Source: Gammaproteobacteria bacterium (lineage in GTDB: Bacteria; Pseudomonadota; Gammaproteobacteria; SZUA-229). Taken from it: 61,843 nucleotides of DNA. How positions within the stretch are numbered: position 1 is the stretch's first letter; every line of letters begins with the position of its first letter. Shown piece by piece: positions 1 to 10,023 of the stretch. Under the pieces are notes generated by a model that worked only from the letters and a program-made list of their open reading frames with translations, did not search any database and was not told the origin of the DNA. The position numbers were made by a program, and so were the translations under genes. The stretch spans positions 1 to 61,843 of the forward strand of contig JADGFA010000022.1 of the NCBI GenBank assembly GCA_016744065.1. Direction: 5' to 3'.

Positions 1-126
1 CATATTATTATAGCTAAAAAATTAAAAAAGGATAAAACACCCCGTTTATTTCATTCTTATCAACAATAAACAATTACCTTATGGCCTTTTTTCTGATAAT
101 TAAAAATAAAACTTCTGTTTTAACGA

Positions 127-984
127 TTACATACAGAATGTATCTCGAGCTTTTTTAGCATTACTAAAAATTTCGAGTAATTCATCAGAATTAGAATTTT
201 CAATCGCTTTTTTTAAATTATCGATTTCCTGCTGATAATTTTGCATCATTGCTAAAATAGCTTCAGAATTATTCACACATATATCACGCCACATAACAGG
301 GTCACTGGATGCAATACGTGTGAAATCTCTAAATCCACCTGCCGCATATTTAAATATTTCATCAACATCATCAACATTATTTAGGCAGTCAACTAACGCA
401 AATGCAAGCACATGGGGTAGATGACTGGTACCAGCAAGCACCAAATCATGATGATGCGCCTCCATTTCATCTACCTCTGCCCCTGTTTTTTTCCACATAT
501 CACGGACTTTTTTAATATCTTCGACTGAATTTTCTTTAATCGGTGTCAAAATAACCCGACGATCTGTATACAACGAACCAAAAGCGGCTTCTGCACCTGA
601 TTGTTCTGTACCTGCGATAGGATGCCCTGGAATAAATTGATTTATCTTTGTTCCAAGTGCTTCTGTTGCAACATCAATAACAGCCTGCTTTGCACTTCCA
701 CCATCAGTAACAATGGCCTGTTTATTTAAACAGGGTTGAATTTTTTTAAAAACATCCGCCATAGCACTAACAGGTACAGCAACAAAAACCATATCGGCCT
801 GTGATATAGCTTTTGCATAATCGGTTTCATATTGATCAATAATACCAAGTTCTTTTGCCTTTTGAAGGTTCTCAATACTGCGACCTAAACCTGTAACCTG
901 TTTAACACAGGCTGATTTTTTCAATGCAAGCGCCAGCGAACCACCAATCAGGCCCACACCTATAACACATAAATGATTAATCAT
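127..984 (-). CDS. tyrA: Prephenate dehydrogenase (tyrosine biosynthesis)
   Basis: Oxidises and decarboxylates prephenate to 4-hydroxyphenylpyruvate with NAD(P)+, in the tyrosine branch. The N-terminus has the Rossmann dinucleotide motif GVGLIGGS (residues 9-16). The middle carries PGHPIAGTEQSG, the family's conserved substrate-site loop. The length of 285 aa fits a stand-alone TyrA without a fused mutase. It lies 12 nt after hisC on the same strand, at the distal end of the serC-serA-pheA-hisC-tyrA run. In related genomes aroA follows, and that gene would lie beyond the left edge. Family identity is secure; the choice of NAD or NADP was not determined. Confidence 0.95.
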   Translation of the reverse strand: MINHLCVIGVGLIGGSLALALKKSACVKQVTGLGRSIENLQKAKELGIIDQYETDYAKAISQADMVFVAVPVSAMADVFKKIQPCLNKQAIVTDGGSAKQAVIDVATEALGTKINQFIPGHPIAGTEQSGAEAAFGSLYTDRRVILTPIKENSVEDIKKVRDMWKKTGAEVDEMEAHHHDLVLAGTSHLPHVLAFALVDCLNNVDDVDEIFKYAAGGFRDFTRIASSDPVMWRDICVNNSEAILAMMQNYQQEIDNLKKAIENSNSDELLEIFSNAKKARDTFCM

Positions 985-996
985 ATTAGTGAACCT

Positions 997-2112
997 TTAC
1001 AGAACTTTTTTTAATGCCGTTAACACACGATCATTCTGCTGTTGATTTCCCACTGTAATTCTTAAAAACTGAGGCATTTTATAACTGGTAACAGGGCGTA
1101 CAATTACCCCCTCTCTCAACAGAGCATCATATACAGGCATAGCATCTCTATTCACATTAACAGCGATAAAGTTAGCAATACTCGGAATATAAGTTAGGCC
1201 CAGACCATCAAATGCTTTTGCATATTGTTGTAACCCTGATGCATTTAATGATGCACTATGATCAAGATGCCCCTGATCACTAATAGCCGCTAACGCTGCG
1301 GCCTGTGCAGGCATATTTGTATTAAAGGGCTGCCTTACTCTATTTAATATATCGGCAATATCAGAATGTGATATTGAATAACCAATACGCAAACCCGCTA
1401 AACCATAAATTTTTGAAAAAGTACGTGTAATAACAAGATTTTTATACTGCTTAAGCAATAATGATGTATCGGGTTTTAACTGATCAGGCATATATTCAAA
1501 ATACGCCTCATCAAGAACAACTAAAACATCTTCCGATACTCTGGACAAAAACGAATTAAGCTCATCCCGTTCAAACCAGGTACCAGTTGGGTTATTTGGA
1601 TTTGCAATAAATACAACGCGGGTTGTGTTAGAAATTAATTTATATATTGCATTTAAGTCATGCCCATAAGGCATAATGCTATGAGTAGCTGGAAAAGATT
1701 TAGCCACTCTCGCTTCTGCACCTGTAGCCTGAACAACTAAAGGATAAACAGCAAAGGAATACTCAGAATAAACAGCAGAGTTACCTGGCGCTAAAAAAGC
1801 ACGTCCAATTAACTCTAAAATATCATTCGAACCATTACCTAATGTAATACAGGATGGGTCAATACCGTGTTTTTCCGCTAAGGCACAACTTAACTTATGC
1901 CCGGCACCATCCGGGTAATAATTAACATCACCTATGACAGCCTGCGCTGCTTTTATTGCATCAGGACTCGGCCCAAGTGGGTTTTCATTTGAAGCAAGCT
2001 TTACTGCATTAACAATACCAAGCTCACGCTCTAGCTCTTCCACCGGTTTACCCGGTTCATATGGCTTTATACTTTGTACACCCAATACAGCATTTTTCAG
2101 GAAATTATTCAT
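997..2112 (-). CDS. hisC: Histidinol-phosphate aminotransferase (aromatic aminotransferase likely)
   Basis: PLP-dependent class I/II aminotransferase that interconverts histidinol phosphate and imidazole acetol phosphate; many homologues also transaminate aromatic keto acids. Visible marks are LASNENPLGPSP near the N-terminus, NPNNPTGTW in the middle, and the PLP-lysine region RTFSKIYGLAGLRIGY. The length of 371 aa is normal. Its place between pheA and tyrA, away from any his operon, suggests that phenylalanine and tyrosine synthesis is at least part of its job. That is an inference from context, as this arrangement is common in gammaproteobacteria. Confidence 0.93.
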   Translation of the reverse strand: MNNFLKNAVLGVQSIKPYEPGKPVEELERELGIVNAVKLASNENPLGPSPDAIKAAQAVIGDVNYYPDGAGHKLSCALAEKHGIDPSCITLGNGSNDILELIGRAFLAPGNSAVYSEYSFAVYPLVVQATGAEARVAKSFPATHSIMPYGHDLNAIYKLISNTTRVVFIANPNNPTGTWFERDELNSFLSRVSEDVLVVLDEAYFEYMPDQLKPDTSLLLKQYKNLVITRTFSKIYGLAGLRIGYSISHSDIADILNRVRQPFNTNMPAQAAALAAISDQGHLDHSASLNASGLQQYAKAFDGLGLTYIPSIANFIAVNVNRDAMPVYDALLREGVIVRPVTSYKMPQFLRITVGNQQQNDRVLTALKKVL

Positions 2113-2232
2113 AAATTGCGATTTAATCTTAAATGAGGTTTGCTACCCTGGAATAGTTTGCTCTTACAAAACCTTGTAGCTACAACAAACTGCGACCTAT
2201 ACAACAGGGCTATTATTAAATATTTAATTAAC

Positions 2233-3321
2233 TTATTTTAAAACAGCTTTGGGGTATGACCCAAGCACACGTACCATTGCAGACTCATGCCCAACCTCAG
2301 CTAATGCCTCTACTAATGTTTTATCATCTTTGTGCCCTTCAATATCAATAAAAAACACATATTCCCATACACCCTGACGGGATGGACGAGATTCAATTTT
2401 ACTCATTCCAATATCCCTATCAGCGAGTGGTTTTAATAAATGATACAGGGCACCTGCTTTATTATTGGTTGTCACTAACAATGATGTTCTATCATTACCA
2501 CTGGGTGGCACTTCATTTTTACCAACAACAATAAAACGCGTTGTATTATTAGGCTCATCTTCTATTTCAGGACAAAGAATCGGCACTTCATATATTTCAG
2601 ATGCCATTACACCTGCAATTGCAGCAACACCCTTCTCATCTTTAGCAATACGAACTGCCTCAGCATTACTACGCACGGCATAATGTTCTGCATCGGGCAA
2701 ATTTGCATCTAACCAACGTCGACATTGAGCTAATGATTGTTGATGGGAATATACCTTGGTTATTTTTTTAATATCCACTTCAGTAGTAATCAGGTTATGT
2801 TGAATACGTAAATCAACTTCTCCACTTATCTGCAATGAAGAATTAATCAGTAAATCTAATGTATGCGCAATAACACCTTCTGTTGAATTTTCAATAGGTG
2901 CAACACCAAAATGTGACTCGCCTGTTTCTACCGCACGAAATATTTCTTCGATATTATGAACAGGGTGCTGATCAATAGAGGCACCAAAATGTTTACTCGA
3001 AGCAGCATGATTATAAGTGCCCGCAGGCCCTAAAAAAGCCACCTTTATGGGTTTTTCTAATGCCAGACATGACGACATAATTTCACGAAATAAATGCGCC
3101 ATAGCATTATCGTCTAATGGCCCTTTGTTTCGTTTTTTAATTTCAGTTAATACCTGAGCCTCACGTTCCGGGCGATAAAAATGCTCTGTTTCACCGGCAT
3201 TAATTTTTATTTCAGCCACTTCCTGAGCACATTGCGCGCGCTGATTAATTAACGATTGAATTTGTTTATCAATCGCATCAATTCTATCTCTTATATCTGA
3301 TAATTTATCTTGTTCGTTCAT
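2233..3321 (-). CDS. pheA: Bifunctional chorismate mutase / prephenate dehydratase (P-protein)
   Basis: Converts chorismate to prephenate and then to phenylpyruvate. Residues about 1-90 form the AroQ-type chorismate mutase (IRDRIDAIDKQIQSLINQRA, then YRPEREAQVL). Residues about 92-275 form the dehydratase, starting VAFLGPAGTYNHAA and including the conserved NSTEGV and TTRF motifs. The C-terminal ACT domain contains the ESRPSR phenylalanine-binding motif, so feedback inhibition by phenylalanine is expected. The length of 362 aa is typical. A 120-nt gap separates it from hisC and 111 nt from serA. I found no obvious leader-peptide attenuator upstream. Confidence 0.96.
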   Translation of the reverse strand: MNEQDKLSDIRDRIDAIDKQIQSLINQRAQCAQEVAEIKINAGETEHFYRPEREAQVLTEIKKRNKGPLDDNAMAHLFREIMSSCLALEKPIKVAFLGPAGTYNHAASSKHFGASIDQHPVHNIEEIFRAVETGESHFGVAPIENSTEGVIAHTLDLLINSSLQISGEVDLRIQHNLITTEVDIKKITKVYSHQQSLAQCRRWLDANLPDAEHYAVRSNAEAVRIAKDEKGVAAIAGVMASEIYEVPILCPEIEDEPNNTTRFIVVGKNEVPPSGNDRTSLLVTTNNKAGALYHLLKPLADRDIGMSKIESRPSRQGVWEYVFFIDIEGHKDDKTLVEALAEVGHESAMVRVLGSYPKAVLK

Positions 3322-3432
3322 TCAATATGCCAGTTATTATCATAGAAACTCAAAGCCTTACTCCCCACATAATATAATCCAGGTTTTTTCTACTGCTTTT
3401 GTGCAACCTCTGTATTTCTATGAAAAATATTT

Positions 3433-4596
3433 TCAAATCAATCTAACAGACAGTACACCATCAATATCTGAAATTTTATTAATAGTTGTATCATCTGGTT
3501 TGCTACCAAGATCAATCAATGTATAAGCAAGCTCATTACGTGACTCATTAGCCATATGTAAAATATTCACGCCAGACTCACCCAGTTGATGAGAAATTTT
3601 TGCCAACATATCAGGACTATTCGAATTTGATATCGCTAATCTGCTGTCACCCTGTCGTGCCAGTTTAATATTTGGAAAATTTACAGAATTTTTAATATTG
3701 CCATTATTTAAAAAATCTTTTAACTGATCAGCAATCATTACCGCACAGTTATCTTCCGCCTCTCCTGTAGAAGCACCTAAATGAGGCAATGTAAATACAC
3801 CTTGATGCCCCTTCACTTCATTCGATGGAAAATCATTAACATAAGCATGAATTTTTCCAGTATTGATTGCTGCTAATACAGCATTGTCATCGACTATACC
3901 CTCTCGGGCAAAATTAAGTACGACAGAACCATCTTTCATTGTAGCCAAACTTTCTGCATTTAAAAGATTGCGGGTGGCGGCTATCAATGGTACATGGAAC
4001 GTTACGAAATCAGCCTCTCGAAATAATTCATCTGCACTATCCATTTGTTTTACATTCGAAGATAACTGCCAGGCAGACTGAACCGTAATACCTGGATCAA
4101 AACCAATAACATTCATACCTAAAGCATCAGCTGCATTTGCAACCTGCGCACCAATTGCTCCTAAACCAATTACGCCTAATGTTTTACCTGGAAGCTCAAA
4201 ACCAGCAAATTTTTTCTTACCCGCCTCTACTGCTTTTGTTACTTCCTCATCTGTTCCACTTAATTCAGTTGTATAACTCCAGGCTGGAATTAGATTACGA
4301 CAGGCCATTAACATACCAGCAATAACCAGCTCTTTAACCGCATTGGCATTTGCGCCTGGAGCATTAAAAACAACCACACCTCTTTCAGACATTTTATCAA
4401 CAGGAATATTATTAACACCGGCACCAGCACGACCAACCGCCTTAACTGAACTCGCAACAGGGACATCATGCATTTTAAAAGAGCGTAACATAATCGCATC
4501 AGGCTCACTAACTTCTTCACCAACCTGATAACCTTCAGCAGTTAATTTATCTAAACCCAGGGGAGAGATTGCATTATAGGTTTTGACGTTAAACAT
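3433..4596 (-). CDS. serA: D-3-phosphoglycerate dehydrogenase
   Basis: First enzyme of serine biosynthesis, oxidising 3-phosphoglycerate to 3-phosphohydroxypyruvate with NAD+. Marks are the NAD-binding GVIGLGAIGAQVAN, the catalytic Arg in NFAREGIVD, and the catalytic His in LPHLGAST. A C-terminal ACT-like domain (about residues 315-387, with HMANESRNELAYTLID) is present, so serine control is possible. At 387 aa it belongs to the short SerA type that lacks the extra intervening domain. It is next to serC, so two serine-pathway enzymes are adjacent, with a strong hairpin between them. Confidence 0.95.
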   Translation of the reverse strand: MFNVKTYNAISPLGLDKLTAEGYQVGEEVSEPDAIMLRSFKMHDVPVASSVKAVGRAGAGVNNIPVDKMSERGVVVFNAPGANANAVKELVIAGMLMACRNLIPAWSYTTELSGTDEEVTKAVEAGKKKFAGFELPGKTLGVIGLGAIGAQVANAADALGMNVIGFDPGITVQSAWQLSSNVKQMDSADELFREADFVTFHVPLIAATRNLLNAESLATMKDGSVVLNFAREGIVDDNAVLAAINTGKIHAYVNDFPSNEVKGHQGVFTLPHLGASTGEAEDNCAVMIADQLKDFLNNGNIKNSVNFPNIKLARQGDSRLAISNSNSPDMLAKISHQLGESGVNILHMANESRNELAYTLIDLGSKPDDTTINKISDIDGVLSVRLI

Positions 4597-4723
4597 TTTT
4601 TTTCCTATTTTAAATTTATCATGCTAAGAATCGGAGTAAAACACAGACTTAAACTTAAAAATTTTCATTATTCCAGTGTACGGACAACGATTAAAATTCA
4701 TTAATTTTAATAACGCATAAACG

Positions 4724-4759
4724 CTGTTATTTCTGAATCTGCTGATTCAGAAATAACAG
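4724..4759 (-). terminator. Perfect 16-bp hairpin downstream of serC
   Basis: Arms at 4724-4739 and 4744-4759 are perfectly complementary around a 4-nt TGCT loop. The hairpin starts a few bases after the serC stop. No long U-tract follows on the minus strand, so it may act as an mRNA-stabilising hairpin or a weak terminator, partly uncoupling serC from serA. Confidence 0.65.
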
Positions 4760-4764
4760 GATTA

Positions 4765-5844
4765 TTATGTATTATTTTTTTCAAAGTCTTTCATATACTC
4801 AACAAGAGCATCAACACCTGCTTCAGGCATAGCGTTGTAAATACTTGCGCGCATACCACCAACAGATCGATGACCTTTCAAAGTAGTCAGGCCCGCTTTG
4901 GCAGCACCTTCAAGAAAAGCACCATCAAGCGCAGAATCATCCAGTATAAATGGCACATTCATCAGCGAACGACAACTCACATCAACTGGATTTGAATAAA
5001 AATCAGAATCATCAATTGCTGCATATAACTTACCTGCTTTTCGACGATTAATTTCTTCAAGCGCTTTAATACCACCGTTTTCTTTAATACGGTTGAATAC
5101 TAAACCGGCGATATACCAGCTATAAGTTGCAGGTGTGTTATACATAGAGTCATTATCTGCCATGATTTTATAATCTAACATAGCCGGCATTCCATCGATA
5201 CAATGACCAATTAAATCATCACGCACAATAACAATAGTTAAACCTGCACAACCAATATTTTTCTGCGCACCGGCATAAATAATACCAAACTTACTAACAT
5301 CAATTTCTTTCGACATAATAGTCGATGACATATCGGCAACTAAAGGTACATCTGTCTGTGGAAGAAAGGGAAACTCAACACCAACAATAGTTTCATTAGG
5401 CGTGTAATGCAAATAGGCTGCATCTTTACTTAAATTCCATTCAGACTGTTCTGGTACAGTTGTAAATTTTGAATCCTCTGATGAAGCTGCAATATTAATA
5501 TCGCCATAGCGCTTCGCTTCTGCAATGGCTTTTTTAGACCATTGCCCAGTTAAAATATAATCAGCTTTACGGTTAGAGCCCATTAAGTTAATTGGCACTG
5601 CAGCAAATTGCGTGCTTGCACCACCCTGCATAAACAATACTTTATAATTATCAGGTATATTCATGATTTCACGCAAATCGGCTTCTGCCTTTTCTGCGAT
5701 AGACATATAAGCTTTACCACGGTGAGACATTTCCATAACGGACATGCCTGTTCCCTGCCAGTCCAGCATTTCTTCCTGCGCCTGTTTTAATACTTCTTCT
5801 GCAATACAGGCAGGACCTGCACTAAAATTATATATTCGGCTCAT
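4765..5844 (-). CDS. serC: Phosphoserine aminotransferase
   Basis: PLP enzyme that converts 3-phosphohydroxypyruvate plus glutamate to phosphoserine; family members also serve the pyridoxal-phosphate pathway. The start MSRIYNFSAGPA is characteristic. GGASTQFAAVP and the PLP-lysine region YAGAQKNIGCAG are present, as is GGMRASIYNAMP near the C-terminus. The length of 359 aa is normal. It is the first gene after gyrA in a conserved gammaproteobacterial order (gyrA-serC-pheA-hisC-tyrA). The ATG start agrees with the conserved N-terminus. Confidence 0.97.
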   Translation of the reverse strand: MSRIYNFSAGPACIAEEVLKQAQEEMLDWQGTGMSVMEMSHRGKAYMSIAEKAEADLREIMNIPDNYKVLFMQGGASTQFAAVPINLMGSNRKADYILTGQWSKKAIAEAKRYGDINIAASSEDSKFTTVPEQSEWNLSKDAAYLHYTPNETIVGVEFPFLPQTDVPLVADMSSTIMSKEIDVSKFGIIYAGAQKNIGCAGLTIVIVRDDLIGHCIDGMPAMLDYKIMADNDSMYNTPATYSWYIAGLVFNRIKENGGIKALEEINRRKAGKLYAAIDDSDFYSNPVDVSCRSLMNVPFILDDSALDGAFLEGAAKAGLTTLKGHRSVGGMRASIYNAMPEAGVDALVEYMKDFEKNNT

Positions 5845-5918
5845 TGCCTTATCACCTTACCTACTATTATTAATATTAATTACGTGTATAACATCGGAGT
5901 AGTAACTTACATAAACTG

Positions 5919-5953
5919 ACCTGATATACGAAAAGAATATTCGTATATCAGGT
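5919..5953 (-). terminator. Perfect 14-bp hairpin downstream of gyrA
   Basis: Inverted arms 5919-5932 and 5940-5953 pair perfectly around a 7-nt loop, about 25 nt past the gyrA stop. It is the probable 3' end of the gyrA transcript. The U-tract is weak, so Rho-independent termination is likely but not certain. Confidence 0.65.
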
Positions 5954-5976
5954 AAAACTATCAGACCACAGCAAAA

Positions 5977-8544
5977 TTACTCAGCTGTTTCTTCTACTGC
6001 AACTGAATCAGACTCGTCATCAGGTAAAACTTCAATTCGCTCTAATTCAACCAGTTTTTCATTTTCTGAAAGTCGAATTAAACGCACACCCTGTGTATTT
6101 CTCCCCATTACCCTGACCTCATCAACACTGGTTCGTATTAATGTCCCACCGTCAGAGATCATCATAAACTCATCCGTTTCACTAACCTGAACAGCACCAA
6201 CAACTTCACCATTGCGATCTGATGTCTGTATTGAGATAACACCCTGACCACCACGCCCTTTACAGGCATATTCTGTTGTAGCAGTGCGCTTCCCATAACC
6301 TTTTTCTGTTGCTGTTAAAATTGACGCACTCTCATCAACAACAATCAAACTAATAAGCTCTTCACCTTCTTTCATGCGAATACCACGAACACCAGCAGCA
6401 GTTCGACCCATAGCACGTACATTTGTTTCATTAAAACGAATCGCTTTACCAGAGCTGGCCATCAACATAATGTCTTTTGTGCCGTCCGTTAAGGCAACAT
6501 CAACGAGTAAATTATCATCACGTAAATCCAGCGCAATAATACCGCCGGCACGTTGATTCGAAAATGCAGTCAATGGTGTTTTCTTAACCGTACCTGAACT
6601 GGTCGCCATAAAGATGAAATGCTCTTCATCATATTCACGTATTGGCAACACCGCATTAATACGCTCACCATCATCCAGTGGTAATAAATTAACTAATGGT
6701 TTACCACGAGAACCCCGGCTTGCCTGAGGTAGCTGATAAACTTTAATCCAGTAAACTTTACCGCGACTTGAGAAGCATAATAATGTGTCATGTGTATTGG
6801 CAATAAACAGCTTGTCAATAAAATCTTCCGTCTTCATCTTGGTAGCTGACTTACCTCTGCCACCTCGTTTTTGCGCACTGTACTCAGAAAGGATTTGCGA
6901 CTTGGCATAACCCTCATGTGAGAAAGTTACCAGCACATCTTCTTCAGTAATCAGATCCTCTAAACTCAGATCCAGCTGACTTTCTATTATTTCAGAACGA
7001 CGCTCATCACCAAAGTCTTCCTTAATTTGCAGTAGCTCTTCACGAATGACTTCAAGTAATCTTTCCGGGTTTGCCAGTATTTCAATAAGTGCTTTAATTA
7101 TATCCAGTATCTCACTGAATTCATTAATAATTTTATCTTGTTCGAGACCCGTTAAACGGTGCAGCCTTAGCTCAAGAATGGCCTGTGCCTGTGTCTCTGA
7201 TAAGTAGTACGACCCATCACGCAAGCCATATTCATCCAGTAAAAACTCAGGGCGTGACGCCTCAGCACCAGAGCGACTTAGCATGTCCGTTACCATGCCT
7301 AATTCCCATGGACGAGATATTAAACCAGCTTTGGCTTCTGCTGAATTTTTAGATTTTTTAATCAGTGCAATAACTTCATCAATATTAGCCAGTGCAATTG
7401 CAAGGCCTTCTAAAACATGAGCACGATCACGGGCTTTACGTAATTCATAAATAGTTCGACGCGTTACTACTTCACGACGATGACGTACAAACGCTTCAAT
7501 AATCTGCTTCAGATTCAGCAATTTAGGCTGGCCATCTACAAGCGCAACCATATTAATACCAAACACGGTCTGCATTGACGTTTGTTTGAACAGGTTATTA
7601 AGCAGCACTTCAGCCACATCGCCACGACGAACTTCTATCACAATTCGTATTATTGCCGTTGATTCATCACGTATTTCAGTAATACCTTCGATTTTTTTAT
7701 CTTTAACCAGTTCAGCAATACGTTCGATCAAACGCGCTTTATTGACCTGATAAGGCAGTTCATGAACGATAATGCTCTGTTTACCATTATCTGCTGTTTC
7801 AATTGAGGTACGTGAACGCATAAACATACGACCACGACCAGTACGATATGCTTCTCGAATTCCCTTGGTGCCATTAATAAAAGCAGACGTCGGTAAATCA
7901 GGCGCTGGAATAAAATCCATCAGGCCTTCAATATCTATCTCAGGATTATTTATAAGTGCTATACAGGCATCAATCACTTCATTTAGATTATGTGGCGGTA
8001 TATTTGTTGCCATACCAACGGCAATGCCGGCAGAGCCATTCACCAGTAAAGCGGGGACGCGCGTTGGCATAACCGTCGGCTCACTTTCTGAACCATCATA
8101 GTTATCTGCAAAATCAACGGTTTCCTTATCCAGGTCAGCCAGTATCTGATGCGCGATTTTATCCATGCGCACTTCGGTATAACGCATAGCTGCCGGTGAA
8201 TCACCATCAACGGAGCCAAAGTTACCCTGACCATCAACCAGCATATAGCGCATAGAAAATGGTTGAGCCATACGGACTATCGTGTCATATACAGCCGTAT
8301 CACCATGAGGGTGGTACTTACCAATAACATCACCGACCACACGGGCTGATTTTTTATAAGGCTTATTCCAGTCATTTCCCAGAACATTCATCGCATAAAG
8401 CACGCGCCGATGAACTGGTTTTAAACCATCTCGAACATCCGGGAGTGCCCTGCCTACGATAACGCTCATGGCGTAATCCAGATAGGACTGACGCATTTCA
8501 TCTTCTAAATTAACAGGTACTACTTCTTTGGCAAATTCAGCCAT
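5977..8544 (-). CDS. gyrA: DNA gyrase subunit A
   Basis: Breakage-reunion subunit of DNA gyrase, which introduces negative supercoils with GyrB. The N-terminal winged-helix/tower region includes the catalytic tyrosine at residue 122 ([10 protein letters not shown]). The C-terminal half is the beta-pinwheel DNA-wrapping domain and contains the GyrA-box QKRGGRGK. The end is acidic ([14 protein letters not shown]), as in many GyrA proteins. The length of 855 aa is within the usual range. In the quinolone-determining region, position 83 is Thr and position 87 Asp. Thr83 is the wild-type residue in, for example, Pseudomonas, so it is not evidence of resistance. It is transcribed alone, from the 247-nt gap on its right. 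Confidence 0.98.
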   Translation of the reverse strand: MAEFAKEVVPVNLEDEMRQSYLDYAMSVIVGRALPDVRDGLKPVHRRVLYAMNVLGNDWNKPYKKSARVVGDVIGKYHPHGDTAVYDTIVRMAQPFSMRYMLVDGQGNFGSVDGDSPAAMRYTEVRMDKIAHQILADLDKETVDFADNYDGSESEPTVMPTRVPALLVNGSAGIAVGMATNIPPHNLNEVIDACIALINNPEIDIEGLMDFIPAPDLPTSAFINGTKGIREAYRTGRGRMFMRSRTSIETADNGKQSIIVHELPYQVNKARLIERIAELVKDKKIEGITEIRDESTAIIRIVIEVRRGDVAEVLLNNLFKQTSMQTVFGINMVALVDGQPKLLNLKQIIEAFVRHRREVVTRRTIYELRKARDRAHVLEGLAIALANIDEVIALIKKSKNSAEAKAGLISRPWELGMVTDMLSRSGAEASRPEFLLDEYGLRDGSYYLSETQAQAILELRLHRLTGLEQDKIINEFSEILDIIKALIEILANPERLLEVIREELLQIKEDFGDERRSEIIESQLDLSLEDLITEEDVLVTFSHEGYAKSQILSEYSAQKRGGRGKSATKMKTEDFIDKLFIANTHDTLLCFSSRGKVYWIKVYQLPQASRGSRGKPLVNLLPLDDGERINAVLPIREYDEEHFIFMATSSGTVKKTPLTAFSNQRAGGIIALDLRDDNLLVDVALTDGTKDIMLMASSGKAIRFNETNVRAMGRTAAGVRGIRMKEGEELISLIVVDESASILTATEKGYGKRTATTEYACKGRGGQGVISIQTSDRNGEVVGAVQVSETDEFMMISDGGTLIRTSVDEVRVMGRNTQGVRLIRLSENEKLVELERIEVLPDDESDSVAVEETAE

Positions 8545-8791
8545 AAGGTGCTTCTTTTCCGTGATTTATCGGGTTATTGATTATGCTCGTGCATTAACCA
8601 TAGTTAATGTTGTTACAGGCATCATCATAAAGCACGAAATAGTACCATAAATCAGTGACTAACGGTAACTTCAAGTGAAGAGATTTATATCCATATAAAT
8701 ACATAGAATGACGCGGTAAATCACCGCTGTTATAACAGCTAAAACAACTATATTGCAGGCATATACAGGATTAAAGAGAATAGAAACTCAG

Positions 8792-9304
8792 CTATGCAAT
8801 AGAAATATCTGAAGCAGCTTCAGTAATAACAGAGAAGCCATGGTTTTGACGTAAGCAATATTTCAGCCATTTACTTAAAAAACGGTTAAGTTGCCATTTT
8901 TGCTTTAATGCATCCGCTGGCAAATGATCTAGTACCAATCGACCGTGATGCAACTTACCCGACATCACTTCAGCCAGGCCTGCATCATGATATATACGAA
9001 TTTTTAAATTTGGCTCAAGACGCGATTCACCATCATCTGTAAAACAGTAACTTAATTTTAATGTTGTGGTAAATTTACTACGCTCTATAATTTGTAAATA
9101 CAAATTAAGGTGCCCCGCAGATTTTGAAATATGTGTATTTTTAATCTGTTGTAACCCGGGAATCAGCTTGCGTAATTTAATGTAATTATCTTCATACATA
9201 TCCATTAAACTAACAAAATCAACTGGCAACACATCTTCACAACCATATTGGCTGGTTTTCTGCTTACATTTTTCAAATAACTGCTTTTCTAACATCTTAC
9301 TCAT
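8792..9304 (-). CDS. DUF1249 family protein (YqiB-like)
   Basis: Small soluble protein of the YqiB/DUF1249 family, whose function is not established. The match rests on the conserved stretch MYEDNYIKLRKLIP (residues about 50-63), then the motif LKIRIYHDAGLAEVMS, and a C-terminal segment of the type RFLSKWLKYCLRQNHGF. It has no signal peptide or membrane segment. Its start overlaps the ygfX stop by 4 nt (ATGA), so it is probably translationally coupled to the end of the sdh operon. The coupling to succinate dehydrogenase genes is suggestive only. Confidence 0.75.
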   Translation of the reverse strand: MSKMLEKQLFEKCKQKTSQYGCEDVLPVDFVSLMDMYEDNYIKLRKLIPGLQQIKNTHISKSAGHLNLYLQIIERSKFTTTLKLSYCFTDDGESRLEPNLKIRIYHDAGLAEVMSGKLHHGRLVLDHLPADALKQKWQLNRFLSKWLKYCLRQNHGFSVITEAASDISIA

Positions 9305-9759
9305 TGAGCTAGTATATCATGTTGCTTTTTTTGAAGACCTTCAACTTTCATCCTGACACGGAGTTGTCTAAATTTTTCACTGTTAATGCTATCCTTAAAT
9401 AAAATAACATTATACTTCTTATTATTTTCAAGCCTGAAATTAAGAGATGTAAAATAAGGTGTAACGACACTTCCCGCCAGCAAACGTGCTTCAAATTTCT
9501 GCTTATTTTTCATAATCAACCAACTACCATCTGTTCGCCAGTGTAATTCACGATATGTATTATTACTCATTGAGTCCGTCACAAAAACACTCAACACCAC
9601 TAACAATATAGCACTAAATAAAGAATAATCGTAGCTAACAAGAAAGATAGAAAACAATATTAACAAAACATAAATAACTATTATGTTCTGATAAATGCTT
9701 GAATACTTAACTTCAAACAGAAGCTGACTGGCGTATTGTCTGGACAAGTTCTGAAACAT
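9301..9759 (-). CDS. YgfX-like membrane protein (SdhE partner)
   Basis: Small inner-membrane protein of the YgfX/CptA family, usually encoded directly after sdhE. Two close hydrophobic segments (about residues 24-60) are followed by a soluble beta-rich tail containing ELHWRTDGSWLI. In E. coli the homologue has been described both as a toxin (CptA) affecting the cytoskeleton and as a membrane partner of SdhE; which role applies here is unknown. It overlaps the end of sdhE by 47 nt. No internal Met suits a later start, so the long overlap is probably real. Confidence 0.7.
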   Translation of the reverse strand: MFQNLSRQYASQLLFEVKYSSIYQNIIVIYVLLILFSIFLVSYDYSLFSAILLVVLSVFVTDSMSNNTYRELHWRTDGSWLIMKNKQKFEARLLAGSVVTPYFTSLNFRLENNKKYNVILFKDSINSEKFRQLRVRMKVEGLQKKQHDILAQ

Positions 9760-9979
9760 TGTTATCTGATGATTCCATATGCCCTAGAAATAAATCAAAT
9801 AAAAGCTGATCCGGGTAATCTAGCACCTCATTAAAAGTGTTTTTTTGATCAGCACTTAACTGTGTATATTTTTTTTCTACAAAACCATTAAGTAATATAT
9901 CAAGTTCTAACATACCTCGACGACAACGCCAACGTAACTCTGAAGTAACCCGACTGGACATTTTTTTTTCGATATTCAT
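9713..9979 (-). CDS. sdhE: FAD assembly factor SdhE
   Basis: Promotes covalent attachment of FAD to the succinate dehydrogenase flavoprotein SdhA. The 88-aa protein has the family signature RWRCRRGMLELDILL, including the conserved RGxxELD, and then a helix ending DYPDQLLFDLFLG. It follows sdhB by 44 nt in the order sdhC-D-A-B-sdhE, so the maturation factor is made with its client. Identity is secure from the motif and context together. Confidence 0.93.
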   Translation of the reverse strand: MNIEKKMSSRVTSELRWRCRRGMLELDILLNGFVEKKYTQLSADQKNTFNEVLDYPDQLLFDLFLGHMESSDNNVSELVQTIRQSASV

Positions 9980-10023
9980 ATCAATAGCAAGCTTTTATAG
10001 TCGATTAAAAAATTAAGCGTTTA

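Noticed and set aside
1..126. Start of a further minus-strand gene at the left edge
   Set aside because: A CAT at positions 1-3 could be an ATG, but only one codon is visible, with no convincing ribosome site.
8290..8310. Thr at GyrA position 83 as a quinolone-resistance change
   Set aside because: Thr83 is the wild-type state in several gammaproteobacteria and Asp87 is retained; it is no evidence of resistance.
9713..9759. Frameshift between sdhE and ygfX because of the 47-nt overlap
   Set aside because: Both proteins are complete and start at family-typical sites; the overlap is long but needs no frameshift.
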